This document shows positions 31,840 through 43,160 of a DNA stretch of 64,000 bases, piece after piece. Source of the DNA: Atriophallophorus winterbourni (lineage: Eukaryota; Platyhelminthes; Trematoda; Plagiorchiida; Microphallidae); contig JACCGJ010015115.1 in assembly GCA_013407085.1 (NCBI GenBank), forward strand, positions 1 through 64,000. Reading direction: 5' to 3'. Position 1 is the first letter of the stretch; each line of letters starts with the position of its first letter. Below the pieces are notes generated by a model that saw nothing but the letters and a program-made list of their open reading frames with translations, was not told the origin of the DNA and did not search any database. The translations under genes were made by a program, and so were the position numbers.

Positions 31840-32460
31840 TCCAGTGGTTGAGTGTTGACTAATGCGATTTTTGAAGGAAAGAATTGTCAATATCACGAGC
31901 AAGATCATTTGATGTAGTTAACGGCCAAGAGAAAATGGCAAGCTTTAGCGGTCCTACAAAATTTTCGGCTAATCTATTTGACCGTGGAATTCTTAGTACA
32001 GTAAACATATGTCAGCAGCTAATTGAATGTAGTAACTGAGTAAAACGTGAAACTGAGAAATGGCTTACATTATTACTCACATCAGCTAAAGGTACACCTT
32101 ACCGACTAAAAACCACTTGTGAGGCAACCATTGTGAAATCGGTTTTGGGTTAAGTAGTTAGGAATACATTTAGCTACTTTAAATACTTTGCCAGTCTTCA
32201 CGAGCCGATGGCCACGGAGTCTATTTTGGTGTATGACTGAATAATTTGTGCTGACAGAAGTTGCTGTTCTACGTATATTAGCATCTATTTTAGGCTACCA
32301 ACATAAAGGTCCGGCCAACGATTGCATTTGTTCAATGCATAAGTGTTCCGAATGAAAATCATCAATCATTTGTTCACAAATGAAGGAGAATTAAAATCAC
32401 GATCATTTATACACAACAAACATTCAAGTTTCAAACACAATTCATCATGACTATTATAGT
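31840..32460 (-). pseudogene. Decayed Gypsy RT-region copy (N2)
   Basis: Shows base-level similarity over several hundred bp to 33250-33860 (shared words around AATTTTCGGCTAA/TGTTCTCGGCTAA, CACTGAGTAA and TGTGAAATC). It is taken as a second decayed copy of the same Gypsy RT segment. No intact frame. Confidence 0.45.
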
Positions 32461-32499
32461 AATCTAGAAAGATTTTTTCTTAGATGGGGATGACCAGCA

Positions 32500-33860
32500 C
32501 CGTTTTAACGCAGTCATTATCGGACTAAACTTTTTCTTTGTTCCAACTATAAAATCTGAACGAGAGACTCAGCGGCTGAAACAAGAATTTTTTATAAGTC
32601 ACCACTTTACGGGATAAGAAATCTACAAGCATAATTTGGTTGCGGTCTGTTCTTCAAAGGTTTAAATATATGCAACATGAGATATGCTCCATCGCTGAAC
32701 CATTGCTGCGGTAGATTTCACCAATGAAAACTTCAGAGTGTAAATAAATTTCACTGCTTCACGATCGATTAGTATAGTTAATTTAGGACCAAATAAATAT
32801 TTGTGTAAGCGTATGAAAGCCCAATAAACATGAGACGCTTCTCAATGAGTCTAAGCATAACTTTGTCTCGCCTAATCAATCGACATGAAATACCAATACA
32901 AGATGAACATTTTTCTCTAAAACAGCACCAATTCCATGAGTAGTAGCATCTGTGATTAAAACAGAATGTAAATTTGGTTTCGTACAGTATGAACAGAACA
33001 TCTCGAAGTGACTTTTTATGTTCGACAGTCCATTCGAACGTTGTAGTATTTAATAATGTAAACAATAGATACCCAACTGTTTAAAATTTGAAATGGACTT
33101 AGAATTAGATTGCAACACTTTCCTTACCGTTTGAAGTTCACAGAAAGAATTTGATGATTTCAAATCTACCAGAGGTTTAAGAAGATTTTGATCTGGTCGG
33201 AGTCCATTAGAAAGTACACGGTATCGAAATTTTAATAACATGTATAGTTATATTTTCAAAAGTTGAATGTTTGCTGCTGCGATATTGAAGGAAGAAATGG
33301 TTAATAAAAAGATCAAGTTTAGTAAATGTTGTTCGGTATCACAAGGAAATCGCACGTTTCAGCTACCCATAATGTTCTCGGCTAACTCTTTCGATTGTGG
33401 TTGTCTGGCTGCAGTAAAAATGTTTAGCAACCATGTAAATGTAGCCACTGAGTAACATGGAAAACAGATAAATGGCTTCCATTCTCACTCACAACAGCTA
33501 TAGGTAGAAATTTACGGCTGAAAATCTTTCGTAACATAAGCATTGTGAAATCAGAATTGAGTTTATTAGTTGGGAATACTTCTAGCTATTGTGAATCGAA
33601 TCGATTATCGCAAGAGAATAGTATCTCTTTACGAATTGTCCACAATAATCTATAGGAATACGTTGACATGCTTCACAGGTCAATGGTCATGGAGTCCATT
33701 TTAATGTCTGTGGGAATAATTTATGTTGACAGAAATAGCACGAAGAAGCAGTTCTACGGATATTTGTATCAATTCGAGGCCACCGGCATAATAGTCTGGC
33801 CAACGATTTCATTTTTTAAATTGGTGATTGTGTGTTACAGTTTAAGATGCATTTCTTGGT
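32500..33860 (-). pseudogene. Decayed Gypsy pol remnant (N1)
   Basis: Minus-strand reading shows AAANIQL, then VLSNGLRPDQN, LKPLVDLKS, ELQTV and KSISNFKQLG (RT connection), followed by TFEWTVEHKKSL and a degraded RNase H ending KRLMFIGLSYAY. The order matches the K02A2.6-like Gypsy lineage. Several frameshifts and stops. The plus-strand fragment at 29160-29590 may be from a relative. Confidence 0.6.
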
Positions 33861-34450
33861 TAAGTTGATAGGGCTTCATCAATCCGGACAGTATTTGAAG
33901 CAGAGTGGACTGCATTTATATCAGTATTTCTGTAATCGCTAAGGCTTACATCTTTTGGGATTTTGTGTTTCCAGCATTTGCAGTTGTAACGTACAGTATC
34001 AACCATGGTACTCATCAGGAAGTTTATTTTTAGTCGACGCGGCCCACTACCTTTGTAATTTGCTGAGGAAGGCAGCCTGAAAGTATCAACGACAACGGCC
34101 TTTTCAAAGAAAATAATATCAGCCAGAAAAGTCCATTGCCTGTAGACATACTCAGCTGGTTTGTTAGCTTCAGGATTGCCTGCCACCTCTGGGACTCCGA
34201 GGATGATGAGATTGCGATTTGATGTATTTCTTACGTCGCATGTATTATTCCTCATTTCACACCATGGAATATCAGCATAATTACGAATATTCAGTGAATT
34301 GTTGCTAGTTGCTGCCAAATGTGGATGTCGCACCTTAATCGTTCTTCATTTTTATAGCTTTGTATTTTCTCAGTCTTTTGTGGGCATCTGTGATCATCAT
34401 GGATATCCATTCGCGATTTTGTTTCTCCAGTAGTTTTATTGCACGTAGAT
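33860..34450 (-). pseudogene. CR1-like ORF1 C-terminal fragment
   Basis: Contains NLIILGVPE, then TFRLPSSANYKGSGPRRLKINF, the conserved C-terminal block of ORF1 in elements C and D. The zinc finger and the ORF1/ORF2 overlap are missing. Confidence 0.7.
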
Positions 34451-34659
34451 GATTGAGGGGTGGACGACGTTGTCGGCATTTCGGCGTTAATCAGTTTCGT
34501 TGGCATTCGTGTAGGAAGAAAAGCTGCTCGTTCGTTGATGCTGCTCGATGGCTATATGTTTCCCATCGTCTGGCATACTTGAACGTGTCTCAACCGAAGT
34601 TGTTTGATAATGAAGCGAATAATTGTATCTCAGGGATTGGATGTTGTGCGTTGTGTGTT

Positions 34660-34735
34660 CGCTGAGCTAGCATTGTAGCAGTAGCACGTTTCGTCATCAA
34701 ACTAGATGACATCGTCAGCGGAGCCTCTTGCGAAG
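34660..34735 (-). ncRNA. Hammerhead motif, 3' side of Penelope relic (diverged)
   Basis: The minus strand reads CTGACGA (position 7 is variable in hammerheads), stem II GTCATC/GATGAC, GAAA and the ACGT palindrome, followed by G instead of the expected C at the cleavage site. It is therefore probably not active. The position after the GIY-YIG domain fits the downstream pseudo-LTR of a Penelope-like element. Confidence 0.6.
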
Positions 34736-34756
34736 TGTTCGTAATCGTCGTGTTTT

Positions 34757-35269
34757 TTATACGCTGAGCGTTCCGTTTCTTTCCTCGTAATTGGCTGCTC
34801 TCAAGGTCATACGGCTTAATGTTCGGTTCTTTATTGGCACATAGATGTCGTCCAATTGAAAGTGTTGATTTAAAGACCGCGTTGTGGAGTGCCACGCTTC
34901 GAGGAATTCTCGTATGTGCCGCGTGCGTCCCCTTGCAATGACTCTGGTTCCAAACCAGTTGAATTGATCTCCTTGATCAACATGAATTGATAGTAGCGAT
35001 TTGTAATCGTGCCTCCTCACCTCTGATTTGTATTCGCTCAGTCTGGTACCCAGTCGCCTTCCAGTTTGTCTAACGTAATGCATCTCACAATCCGCGCATG
35101 GTGTTTTTGTAGATTTAGATGTTTCCGTATCTTGTTTCAGCTCTGGAATTGCTTGTTTATGTGAAGCAATGTTTGATTCGCGTTGTGCTTTATTCTTAAT
35201 TGCACTAGCAATGCTGTTCTCCACTGCATCAGCCATCACTATAAATTCTTGATTCTCGAGTCTGTTCAC
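34757..35269 (-). pseudogene. Penelope-like element GIY-YIG endonuclease remnant
   Basis: Encodes CADCEMHYVRQTGRRLGTRL, HVDQGDQFNWFG, VIARGRTRHIREFLEAWHS and an NQHFQL tail, the C-terminal GIY-YIG-type endonuclease of Penelope-like elements. The CxxC linker before the domain is present and the GIY core is altered to HYV. The RT is missing upstream. Flanked by hammerhead motifs at 34660-34735 and 35556-35638, as expected for the pseudo-LTRs. Confidence 0.85.
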
Positions 35270-35555
35270 TGGAAAGTGAATTTAATAGGGGGGGGCATAA
35301 TAGGGGTATACCCCTCAGTCTTCGTAACGCCTTTAATTATGCAGATATTCAAGCCTTTCTCCTACAATATTTGTTCAGCCTGCGACAGCTTCCTATTCGA
35401 ATACATGCTGGATTCAAGGATTTATGTTTAAAAAAGCAAACACTTTACAACACCATAGGATTTCGGTATTTATGAGAATGTGAAAAATAATAATATTATT
35501 TATAAAATATTAAATGTACGGCAAAGAGTCTACAACATGGTATGCAAATGGTGTT

Positions 35556-35638
35556 CGCTGAGCTTGCGCAGTTGTTGTTGGACGTTTCGTCATCAGGCTA
35601 GATGATCTCATCAGCAAAACTTCTTTTGAAGCTCGGCG
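35556..35638 (-). ncRNA. Hammerhead ribozyme, 5' pseudo-LTR of Penelope relic
   Basis: The minus strand shows CTGATGA, stem II with one bulged A (G-TCATC/GATGA-C), GAAA, the palindrome ACGT and cleavage triplet GTC. Stem I closes with GAGCTT/AAGCTC and CGC/GCG. The minimal stem III is typical of Penelope-encoded hammerheads. It lies about 290 bp upstream of the GIY-YIG remnant. Confidence 0.8.
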
Positions 35639-35649
35639 AATACCATGGT

Positions 35650-35654
<5 letters not shown>

Positions 35655-35693
<39 letters not shown>

Positions 35694-35760
35694 TATATAT
35701 ATATATATCTATATATATATTATATATATATAATATATATATATATAATAATATATATAA
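35655..35760. repeat. TA dinucleotide microsatellite
   Basis: About 100 bp of TA repeats with sparse interruptions, between the Penelope hammerhead and an RT fragment. Confidence 0.95.
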
Positions 35761-36013
35761 ATGGTTCTCGTTGCGGATGATGTTAAAGTTTGGATGCGAA
35801 TCACGTCAATCGTGGACTGTTTGCGCTTACAAAGCGATTTGGATCTATTGAACAGCTGGTCGGAGAGAAATAAACTTCCATTCAACTTCCGAAAGTGTAA
35901 AATGTTGCAAATAGGCAAAGATTTTCCATTCTCATACAACCTTGGACAAAATCAACTGGAATGGACAACCAAAGAAGAAGACCTCGGCATATGGATTAGT
36001 GGAAGTCTGAAGT
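35761..36013 (+). pseudogene. CR1-like RT fragment (K family)
   Basis: Starts immediately ahead of the RT active site (VADDVKVWMR) and runs to DLGIWISGSLK. Close to the matching part of element K at about 36908-37150. Truncated at both ends, by the TA repeat on the left and by the start of K on the right. Confidence 0.8.
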
Positions 36014-37945
36014 AAACCATCGTAAACACCGCGACCAAGGTTAAGCCAGGTGTATTTCCTATCCAGACAGAGAACGGACTGACTGATTATGTCAAGGATA
36101 CAGCTGATGCCCTAATGTCATTTTATGCGCAAGTATTTTGTCCAAAGAACGTGTCAACGCTGACGTCTTTGCCGCACCCACTACAAGTCGAATGCCTTAG
36201 CAACATCGAGGTAAATCCTACGGTTGTGCGAAAGCATTTACGCGGGCTGAACGTTCGCAAATCACCAGGAGAGGATGGAATAACACCCGCTGTTCTGAAG
36301 TCATGCGAGCTGGAGCTTTGTGGCCCACTAAGTGGTCTATTCAGGCACTCATTGAATACGGGAACCGTACCAACTCAATGGAAAACCGGTGTTATCACAC
36401 CAATCTACAAAGGGGGCAGTCGTTCTGATCCGGCGAATTACCGCCCCGTGACGCTTCTTTCAGCGGTTTCTAAAATTTTGGAACGCCTGGTGTGTGAACG
36501 ACTTGTTGAACATCTCGAGAACCATCAGCTAATAACTTTCACACAACACGGATTTAGGAAAACATATTCATGCCTGTCTAACTTGCTCACGACTCTAAAT
36601 GACTGGACGCAAGCACTAGACCAAGGGGGTTCCGTCCATGCCGGTTACTTAGATATATCTAAAGCATTCGACAGAGTGAATCACTCCTTACTGCTTCAGA
36701 AGCTGCAGAATGTTGGCGTCATCGGAAACCTACTAACATGGTTCACAAGTTACCTGTCTGGACGCAAAGTAAAAGTCAGAATAGATGGTGAAACTTCTCG
36801 AACAATTGAAGCCACGAGCGGAGTCCCTCAGGGTTCGGTTCTCGGTCCGATACTGTTTCTCATATTTATAAATGATCTACCGAACTTACTAGCATGTAAG
36901 CTTGTTTTATTCGCAGACGACGTAAAAATCTGGACGAAGGTCAACTCTATCGAGGACTGTCAAGTTCTGCAAGGAGATTTGAATAAACTGCACCAGTGGT
37001 CAATCCAAAAAAACTGCCATTTAATTTCCGCAAGTGCAAAATGTTGCAAGTCGGAAAACCCTTTCCCTTTACCTACACACTTGGCAGCCACCCGCTTGAA
37101 TGGAGTACATCACAAAAAGATCTCGGAATCTTGGTGTCTGGCACTTTGAAGAACAGCCTACAGTGCGAAGCCGTCTACAAGCGTGCGTGCAGCTTGCTAG
37201 GTTTACTGAAACGCATTTTCGGACGTTTCCCACCACACTCACTCGCGAAATTACTAAACACTTACATACATCCTGTCGTTGACTACGCTGTACAAGCTTG
37301 GACGCCATGGATGGAAAAAAACATCTCGCTCCTCGAACGAATTTATCACAAGGCAACCAAAACGGTTACCGGATTGAATAATTTACCCTTTGAGCAGCGA
37401 CTGACCAGACTTGGACTGTGCACCCTCGAGCGCAGACGTATCCTACACGACCTCACTCTGACATATCGAATCATCTACGCGAAATCCCACCCTCTCAAAC
37501 ACCTCTTCAAGTTTCGTTCCGTTGTCCCCACACGCAGCCACCCTTTGACCCTTCAAATCCCACACTCACGATTGAATTGTCGTCGTCACTTCTTCGCTGT
37601 TCGTGTATGCTTCTTGTGGAATAGCTTGCCGACAGATATTGTTACCTCAGCGAACGAGCACATCTTTAAACAAAGGTTACGAAACCTTATGTTGAGAACT
37701 ACTGCGTTGGCCCCTACCTATTGATGTCTATAAAATTTTAACGCACGGAACTACCGTCCATCCAAAGATTCTTTTCCCTCAGTCTGTGTTGCCATTGAGG
37801 ATTATTTTTGCTCCACCTATGAAGAACATGGATATGATCATACAAGTAACGATTTTTTTATTATAATTTTTTATACGTATATCCTATGGTATTGTACGGC
37901 AATTTGCTTTTCTAACCATAAATCTTGAATCTTGAATCTCTACTG
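36014..37945 (+). mobile_element. CR1-like element K, 5' truncated
   Basis: Begins in the endonuclease-RT linker (KVKPGVFPIQTENGL) and contains the whole RT and a 3' UTR ending in AATCTTG repeats (37918-37938). The different tail word separates this family from the C and A families. Same family as the opposite-strand element D, whose 3' edge lies adjacent. Confidence 0.85.
36115..37724 (+). pseudogene. CR1-like RT (element K), one frameshift
   Basis: RT motifs: SPGEDGITP, NYRPVTLLSAVSK, YLDISKAFDRVNH, GVPQGSVLGPILF, LFADDVKIW. A frameshift in the A-run near 37005-37012 moves the remaining RT into the next frame, which continues KLPFNFRKCKMLQ through the C-terminal domain (VVPTRSHPLTLQ, WNSLPTD) to a stop at 37722-37724. 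The endonuclease and ORF1 are missing because of 5' truncation. Confidence 0.88.
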
Positions 37946-38260
37946 TATCGTTCATATACACGTACATCGTCCAAGCACCGAGCCTTGCGGAACTCCACTC
38001 GTGACGTCTATTTTTCTAGATAAGGTGCTGCCAACGCGAACTTGGACGTGTCTATCAGTAAGATAGTCCCTTATCCAATTCAGCAATATTCCCGTTATTC
38101 CATATGATTCGAGCTTTTCAATTAAGATGTCATAGTTGACTCTATCGAAAGCTTTGGAAATATCGATGTAGCAAGCATGTACAGCCTCACCTTCGTCTAG
38201 TGCCTTGGTCCAATCCTCGAACGTTGTAAGAAGGTTAAATAAACAGCAACGACCTCTTCG

Positions 38261-38956
38261 GTTCCAAAGGTTGTCACAGCCGGGGGTGGTAGTAGGAATG
38301 AGCCACCTACTATCTATAAAATGCTCCCACGTGGCGTGCGTCTCAAATAGCCTCTGACAACCAAGTCCAACTCCTGGCCTGCACGAGTGGCTTTCACAAG
38401 CCCGGCGGAACTGCTCTTACTGACAGGAGAAGGGGCGAAGGCGGGTGACTGGCGCCTTAAAACCAGTTTGCTCCGGGCAGATGGAGCTCGTCAGCTACTG
38501 GCAATCCATCTAGGGGAAGGAAAACCCTGACCCCAAACCCCCACTGCCTTGTGGGTCACCCGATTGCGGGAAAGGCTTCGGGAGAAAACCCCGAGGAAAA
38601 ATCCGGAGAGAAGTCCCGTAGGTAGATAACTGGCGCACAGCGCGTTTATCTGCCAACTCCCTGCTGCCTTGTAGGTTGCACTTGGCTGTGCAAAGGCTAG
38701 AGAGGTGTACTCGAACAAACACCGAGTGGTGCTGGGGACATCACTTGTACACTACCCCCAAGAAACTTCATGATGATGTCTCAATGGGTCTGCGTACCGT
38801 CTACGGAGTTCGCAGGTGGGAACGAGACTGGATCACGATCTGCAACGATCTCGCCTCCGATCGACGTGCGTGGGCTGGTGCGATCCGAGACATCAATGAA
38901 GCCGGCTAATCCACCCGTTGAGCCAGCCGCACAAAAGTAAAGTAAAGTAAGTAAGT
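38261..38956 (+). mobile_element. Internally deleted RTE derivative
   Basis: 696 bp made of the RTE 5' UTR through the first codons (about 38261-38784, matching 7048-7320 and the SINE head), joined to the last 120 bp of the RTE coding region (LRTVYGVRRWERDW to the stop) and its repeat-tailed 3' end. Flanked by AACGACCTCTTCG at 38248-38260 and 38957-38969. Non-autonomous but evidently mobilised. Confidence 0.92.
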
Positions 38957-38969
38957 AACGACCTCTTCG

Positions 38970-40330
38970 AAAACCGTGTTGTGCTGCGGTCAAAATATTT
39001 TGGTTTTCAAAATGTTCTCTTATGCGCGCAGTCACAATGCGTTCCATTAATTTGGAGATCACCGGAAGTAACGTTACCGGTCTATAGTTTGCTGTGTCTG
39101 AACGGCTACCGCCTTTATAAATAGGAGTTATCATCCCTGCTTTCCATTGCGGTGGTATTTTTCCTTCATTTAAGCTGAGATTGAATATGCGAGTGAGAGG
39201 AGCAGTCAAAGCTACGCGACACCTGTGAAGTACGGCGGGGTAATTTTGTCTGCGCCAGGGGACTTCTTTTCGTTTAGTCGACAAAGTTCCCGCCCAACCA
39301 TGTATTCGTTGATAGTCATTTCACTTAATAATTCGAAATGTGGCGAACTTGATGAAACTTGATATGGTATAGAACGCTTAAGATTGAAGACAAATGAGTA
39401 AAACGTTGCTAAGGCATCGGCGGTACCTTGGGCAGTGTGGGTCAATCCATGAGGTGTTAGTACAGAGAATACACCTGGTTTGATCTTTGATCGTTCATTT
39501 ACTATCTTGTAGAGAAGCTTAGGATTCTTTTCCATTCTCATAAGCAAGTTCCATTGAAATTGAATGCGATCTTCTCTTACAAGAGTCGTGACGTTTTTCC
39601 GTATCTTACAGAATCGCTTCCAAGTTTCTTCCGTACCAAACTTCTTATGAGTTACCCAAGACTCTCGCTTAACAGCTAACCATTTCTTCGTTCTACTCCG
39701 AATAACAAAATGGTTGTTGTAGCTGCATTTGTGTGGTAAAAAATCGAGTTTTCGTAAATCTTCGAATTGAGATAATTTAGAATCGAATTGTAATATGAGC
39801 CAGGATCCATTGAATCAAACTCATGAGTATGTGCATTCCGGAGACTGATATTTAAGGATTCAAATTGTATTTTCCTTATGACTTTCGTCTGTTCACACAA
39901 TCGTTCCGCACTACATACATAATCAAACAAAAGCACAACATGATCACTCTTCCCCAGTGGTGCCAGGTATTGTATACCCTCTACTGCGGTTGCCTCCGGC
40001 GTTAAGACAATAACGCACTGGTCACCAGAAGTAGGAGTTATAGAACACCAAATCGTGTCGGGTATATACAGATTTTGGTCATTCACAACTCTGCAAATAA
40101 ATGATTGTTTGCAGTAGAGTGCTGCTCCTCCGCCATCACTCAAACGGTCACGTCGAAATAAAGACATGCTTGGTAAAGAGAGTTCTAGATCAGAAAACGA
40201 GGTAGTGAACCACGTTTCTGTTATGGCAACTATGTCTGGGTTCGTTTCATCACAAATCTCGGAGAGTTCGTGCAGCCTATTGATCAGGCTGTTTGTGTTC
40301 GTATAGATGCACTTAATTGTGTTTTTTATG
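38970..40330 (-). pseudogene. CR1-like ORF2 remnants (element D)
   Basis: Pieces in several frames: endonuclease (CIYTNTNSL, ITETWFTT, SMSLFRRDRLSDGGGAALYC, LGKSDHVVL), linker (KLLYKIVNERSKIKPGVFSV) and RT start (SPGADKITPP, IPPQWKAGMITPIYKGGSRS, NYRPVTLLPVISK, QHGFRRGR). RT continues beyond the inserted RTE derivative at 38250-37946 with DISKAFDRVNY and TSGVPQGSV. Not functional. Confidence 0.85.
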
Positions 40331-40426
40331 CGTAATGACGGGGTGTAAGCTGTTTAGTTCAACAATTTGCTAGAGAAAATTTGTGTGTTTGTATATAAAC
40401 AATTAATAAAGTTTGTTGTGTTCATA

Positions 40427-40711
40427 TCATGAGAGGTTATTGGGGTCCGACTCTGTCAGAGCCGGAATGCTCACGTTTTTTTGAAGTGGCGCATGAGGTT
40501 CCAATTGAACTGTGACACTTGACACTCGATCAGTACTATCCGTTTGCTGAATTTCGGTTTTGATCCTGGGCAAGCTTAACTTTACGTTTTGGGGTAGATA
40601 TCTTCTATTTGACTTCCATTCGCGTTTGACATTATCGGTCATTTCGGTTGTCAAAAAGGTTAGCTTCAGAGGGCTAGGACCTTGCCCTTCATAGTTTGTA
40701 GACATCGGCAT
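40427..40711 (-). pseudogene. CR1-like ORF1 C-terminal fragment (element D)
   Basis: Includes MPMSTNYEGQGPSPLKLTF, the block shared with element C ORF1, and ends at a stop at 40427. The upstream zinc-finger part is missing beyond 40730. It carries the slippery heptamer and hairpin described separately. Confidence 0.8.
40447..40481 (-). promoter_or_regulatory. Putative -1 frameshift signal (element D)
   Basis: The minus strand has A AAA AAC (40481 to 40475) in phase with ORF1 codons CAA AAA AAC, then a 9-nt spacer (GTGAGCATT) and an 8-bp stem CCGGCTCT / AGAGTCGG (one G-U pair) with loop GAC. Same layout as in element C, but a different hairpin sequence. The -1 frame of this decayed copy hits a stop 13 codons on. 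Confidence 0.7.
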
Positions 40712-40730
40712 CCTGAAAGTGCTTACAAAT

Positions 40731-41400
40731 ATGGATTTATTTATTATTATATTTGCACAATCTGCCGTTCAACATAAACAATGAGATGTACAAAGCGAGA
40801 AGGGGGGTACAAAGCGTTGTCATCGGCATCGTTGAACGTAGGCATGATACTACCCGGTTGCCTACACCGAAGTAGGGGAGATTTCGTTTAGGGGGTTCCA
40901 CCCCGAGCCTTTACCCACAAGGCAGTGGAGCGAGAGAGGTTCGCACCTATCGGTGGCCGGTGACCGACGAAGCGGTTCATACGCCCTTTTCTGGGAATTT
41001 CCAGTTCGGAGCCCGATAACCCCGTTTATAGGTTGGTGACTTCAGTTTTTGCCTGTGCACCATACAATGTCTTGGATAGGACAAGGGGCAGTGACTTTTG
41101 GAGCGGCGAGTCACATCCGCCGCGTCGTGATGTCATCATTGGATTTTTTGTGGCTTTTTATAGGGAGAACGCTTGCCAGGCAAAAACCCACCACACCCTC
41201 AGACACCACCGCCGAACCTTTCGCTGAGCTCGGAGAACCGAGCCCACCCAGCTGGCACCACGTGGAGGTATTTCGTGCAAGCCAACCGGTATTTCATCAG
41301 CGCCAGCCCGTATTTTCGGCAAGCCAGCCGACAAGTATGGATGGACCGCTCGTTATTTCATAAGTGCGAACTAAATTTCAGTCATCGGTTAAGTGTTGTT
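40731..41400. other. GC-rich block, possible RTE/SINE relative
   Basis: Markedly more GC-rich than its surroundings. On the minus strand CCACTGCCTTGTGGGT followed by an AAAGGCTCGGG word resembles the head of the RTE 5' UTR and the SINEs here (CCACTGCCTTGTGGGT, then AAAGGCTTCGGG). The rest does not align by eye. Only short overlapping frames, none convincing. Confidence 0.4.
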
Positions 41401-42034
41401 GGTAACGTTTCACTTCTGACATATAAGCTTCGTCAGACCAAGGGTGATAGTCGGGACAGGGAACATGATTAAGTAGTAGTCAACCTGCACCACCCCTGAG
41501 TTGACCTTACCTGCTAAACAGCCAATAGTACGCCTACGCTGTGTCACGTCTCGTGGGAATGACCAGGATCAGTGGTTGATTTTCCTACTAGCGGGTATCC
41601 ACATGAATCTAGTACAAGTGAACAGGGTCAAGGTCAGTTGATACAACGGCCCACATGCGTAAAAGTATATAACTAACGGGGCTAAAATTTAATTAACTAT
41701 TAGGTATAAGGTGAATAACAACTATTTACCTTCGCATCAGTGCCGAGCGCCAGATTGTGAAGATTTCTGCCCCATCCACCTAATTGACCACCAGTGAATC
41801 TGCCTTGGCAATTTCGACCGCTATGCGGTTCAATACGTAGAAGTTAAAACCACTACCTCCTAAATCGAAAATAATTATTAAAAAAGTTTTTTGCATGTGC
41901 TTACTAACAAACTACAAGTAATAAGGCTTGGTTGCTGATGACAACGCAGCAGTTGTTTGCATGAAGGCGTGATGATTGTACTACAGACACTTTTTGGAGG
42001 GTCTGACATAGGTAACGGAAGATTTATATAGTGA
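41401..42034. other. No recognisable feature
   Basis: Mixed composition, no open frame or repeat that I can name. Confidence 0.5.
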
Positions 42035-42330
42035 TTAAGCTAATTTATTATGAAATATTAATGAAAAAACTACTGTAAAGTCATCGCATAGGAAAGGTTC
42101 AGTCCAGTCTTCGGCATTAATAAGGTTTGCGAAGTTTTTCCAGTTTATATGACTAATGATGGATGATTTTCTACATATTTTCACTTTAAAGTTGCAATTC
42201 AATTCGAATGTTATGATATTGTGGCCACCTTTAATACGATGATGATATTTCCAAGGTAAATGGATTAACATTAAGAGTGAGGACAACGTCAAGAATATTG
42301 TTGTTACGCGTTCGTTCATCGATAAACTGC
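42035..42330 (-). pseudogene. LINE J-type endonuclease fragment
   Basis: The minus-strand translation GGHNIITFELN, HINWKNFANLI and DWTEPFL aligns with the end of the LINE J endonuclease (CDHNMITCVLR, HINWTKFSNIL, DWTEFFL). A diverged fragment without neighbours. Confidence 0.65.
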
Positions 42331-42860
42331 TTGAAGCCTAACAGATTTACGCTAGAAAATGGTATTTGAGTTTCATAGGAGTACTATTTTCCCAGTTTTG
42401 TGCGGTCATTTAAAATCTTTTGATGTCATTTATCATTCGCGGGGGAAGTGAAGCCATTATAAAGCAATTAATCAAGCGCTAGATTGATGTTTGTGTCGCA
42501 GACGGTGTGTAATAGACACTTCGAAGTCAAGGTCAACGGTGGGTAATACTAGCCAGATAGAATCTTCCGGGTGTTCAAAGACGGATCAAATGAAATTATT
42601 AGCCTGAGTCTCTGAATGTACATTAAAAAGGCATCCATGTTTATTAATGCTATCCTTTCTGAACAAATTTACAGTATAGGATGTCAGGGCGATAGTTTTG
42701 CCACGGAATGCTATGATACGACTGATTAGGCATCACCGTGGAATTATGAAATTTATGATTGCTTAAACGTCGATTGAAATGTAAGATGTTCATATTATTT
42801 AGGGAATAAAACTTTCTAATGGAATCTTAATTCCTCCGCACAAGTCGATACTTGAATACC
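42331..42860. other. No recognisable feature
   Basis: Non-coding, no motif seen. Confidence 0.5.
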
Positions 42861-43160
42861 TTTAATGATTTGTTGTACACTCAAACTTGTACGATCTTTC
42901 AAGGTCATATCGGAGTTCAGTGACTTCCTCGCTAATTCTAAAGCGCATGTATTGCCCATATCTATCGAAAGATAGATAGATAGATAGATGGATAATCGGG
43001 TTATTTCGGGTTATTTTAATTCCATTCAATACAATTCATTACAGACAACTACAAACTATGCAGATGTAATTTAGTTGAAACGAAACAGTGATACGTCTGT
43101 TGTCCGTATATCTTTAATATTCAAGTTTTCTCGACCATTTTGTCCACTACGGAAATCATT
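42860..43160. repeat. Dispersed repeat R1, copy with short GATA run
   Basis: 42870-42960 recurs at 47456-47550 (TTTGTTGTACACTCAAACTT onward). 42985-43110 recurs inverted at about 46405-46530. 43122-43155 recurs at 47134-47168. A GATA run sits at 42969-42989. The family therefore has a tetranucleotide tract between conserved arms. Confidence 0.75.

Larger units (their letters stand above)
37946..40730 (-). mobile_element. CR1-like element D (K family), decayed and split
   Basis: Minus-strand order: ORF1 C-terminus (40711-40427), endonuclease pieces (about 40330-39676), endonuclease-RT linker and RT start (39547-38970), a 696-bp insertion (38261-38956), RT continuation (38250-37946). It ends before the RT active site. 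Multiple frameshifts. The insertion is bounded by a 13-bp duplication. Confidence 0.85.
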
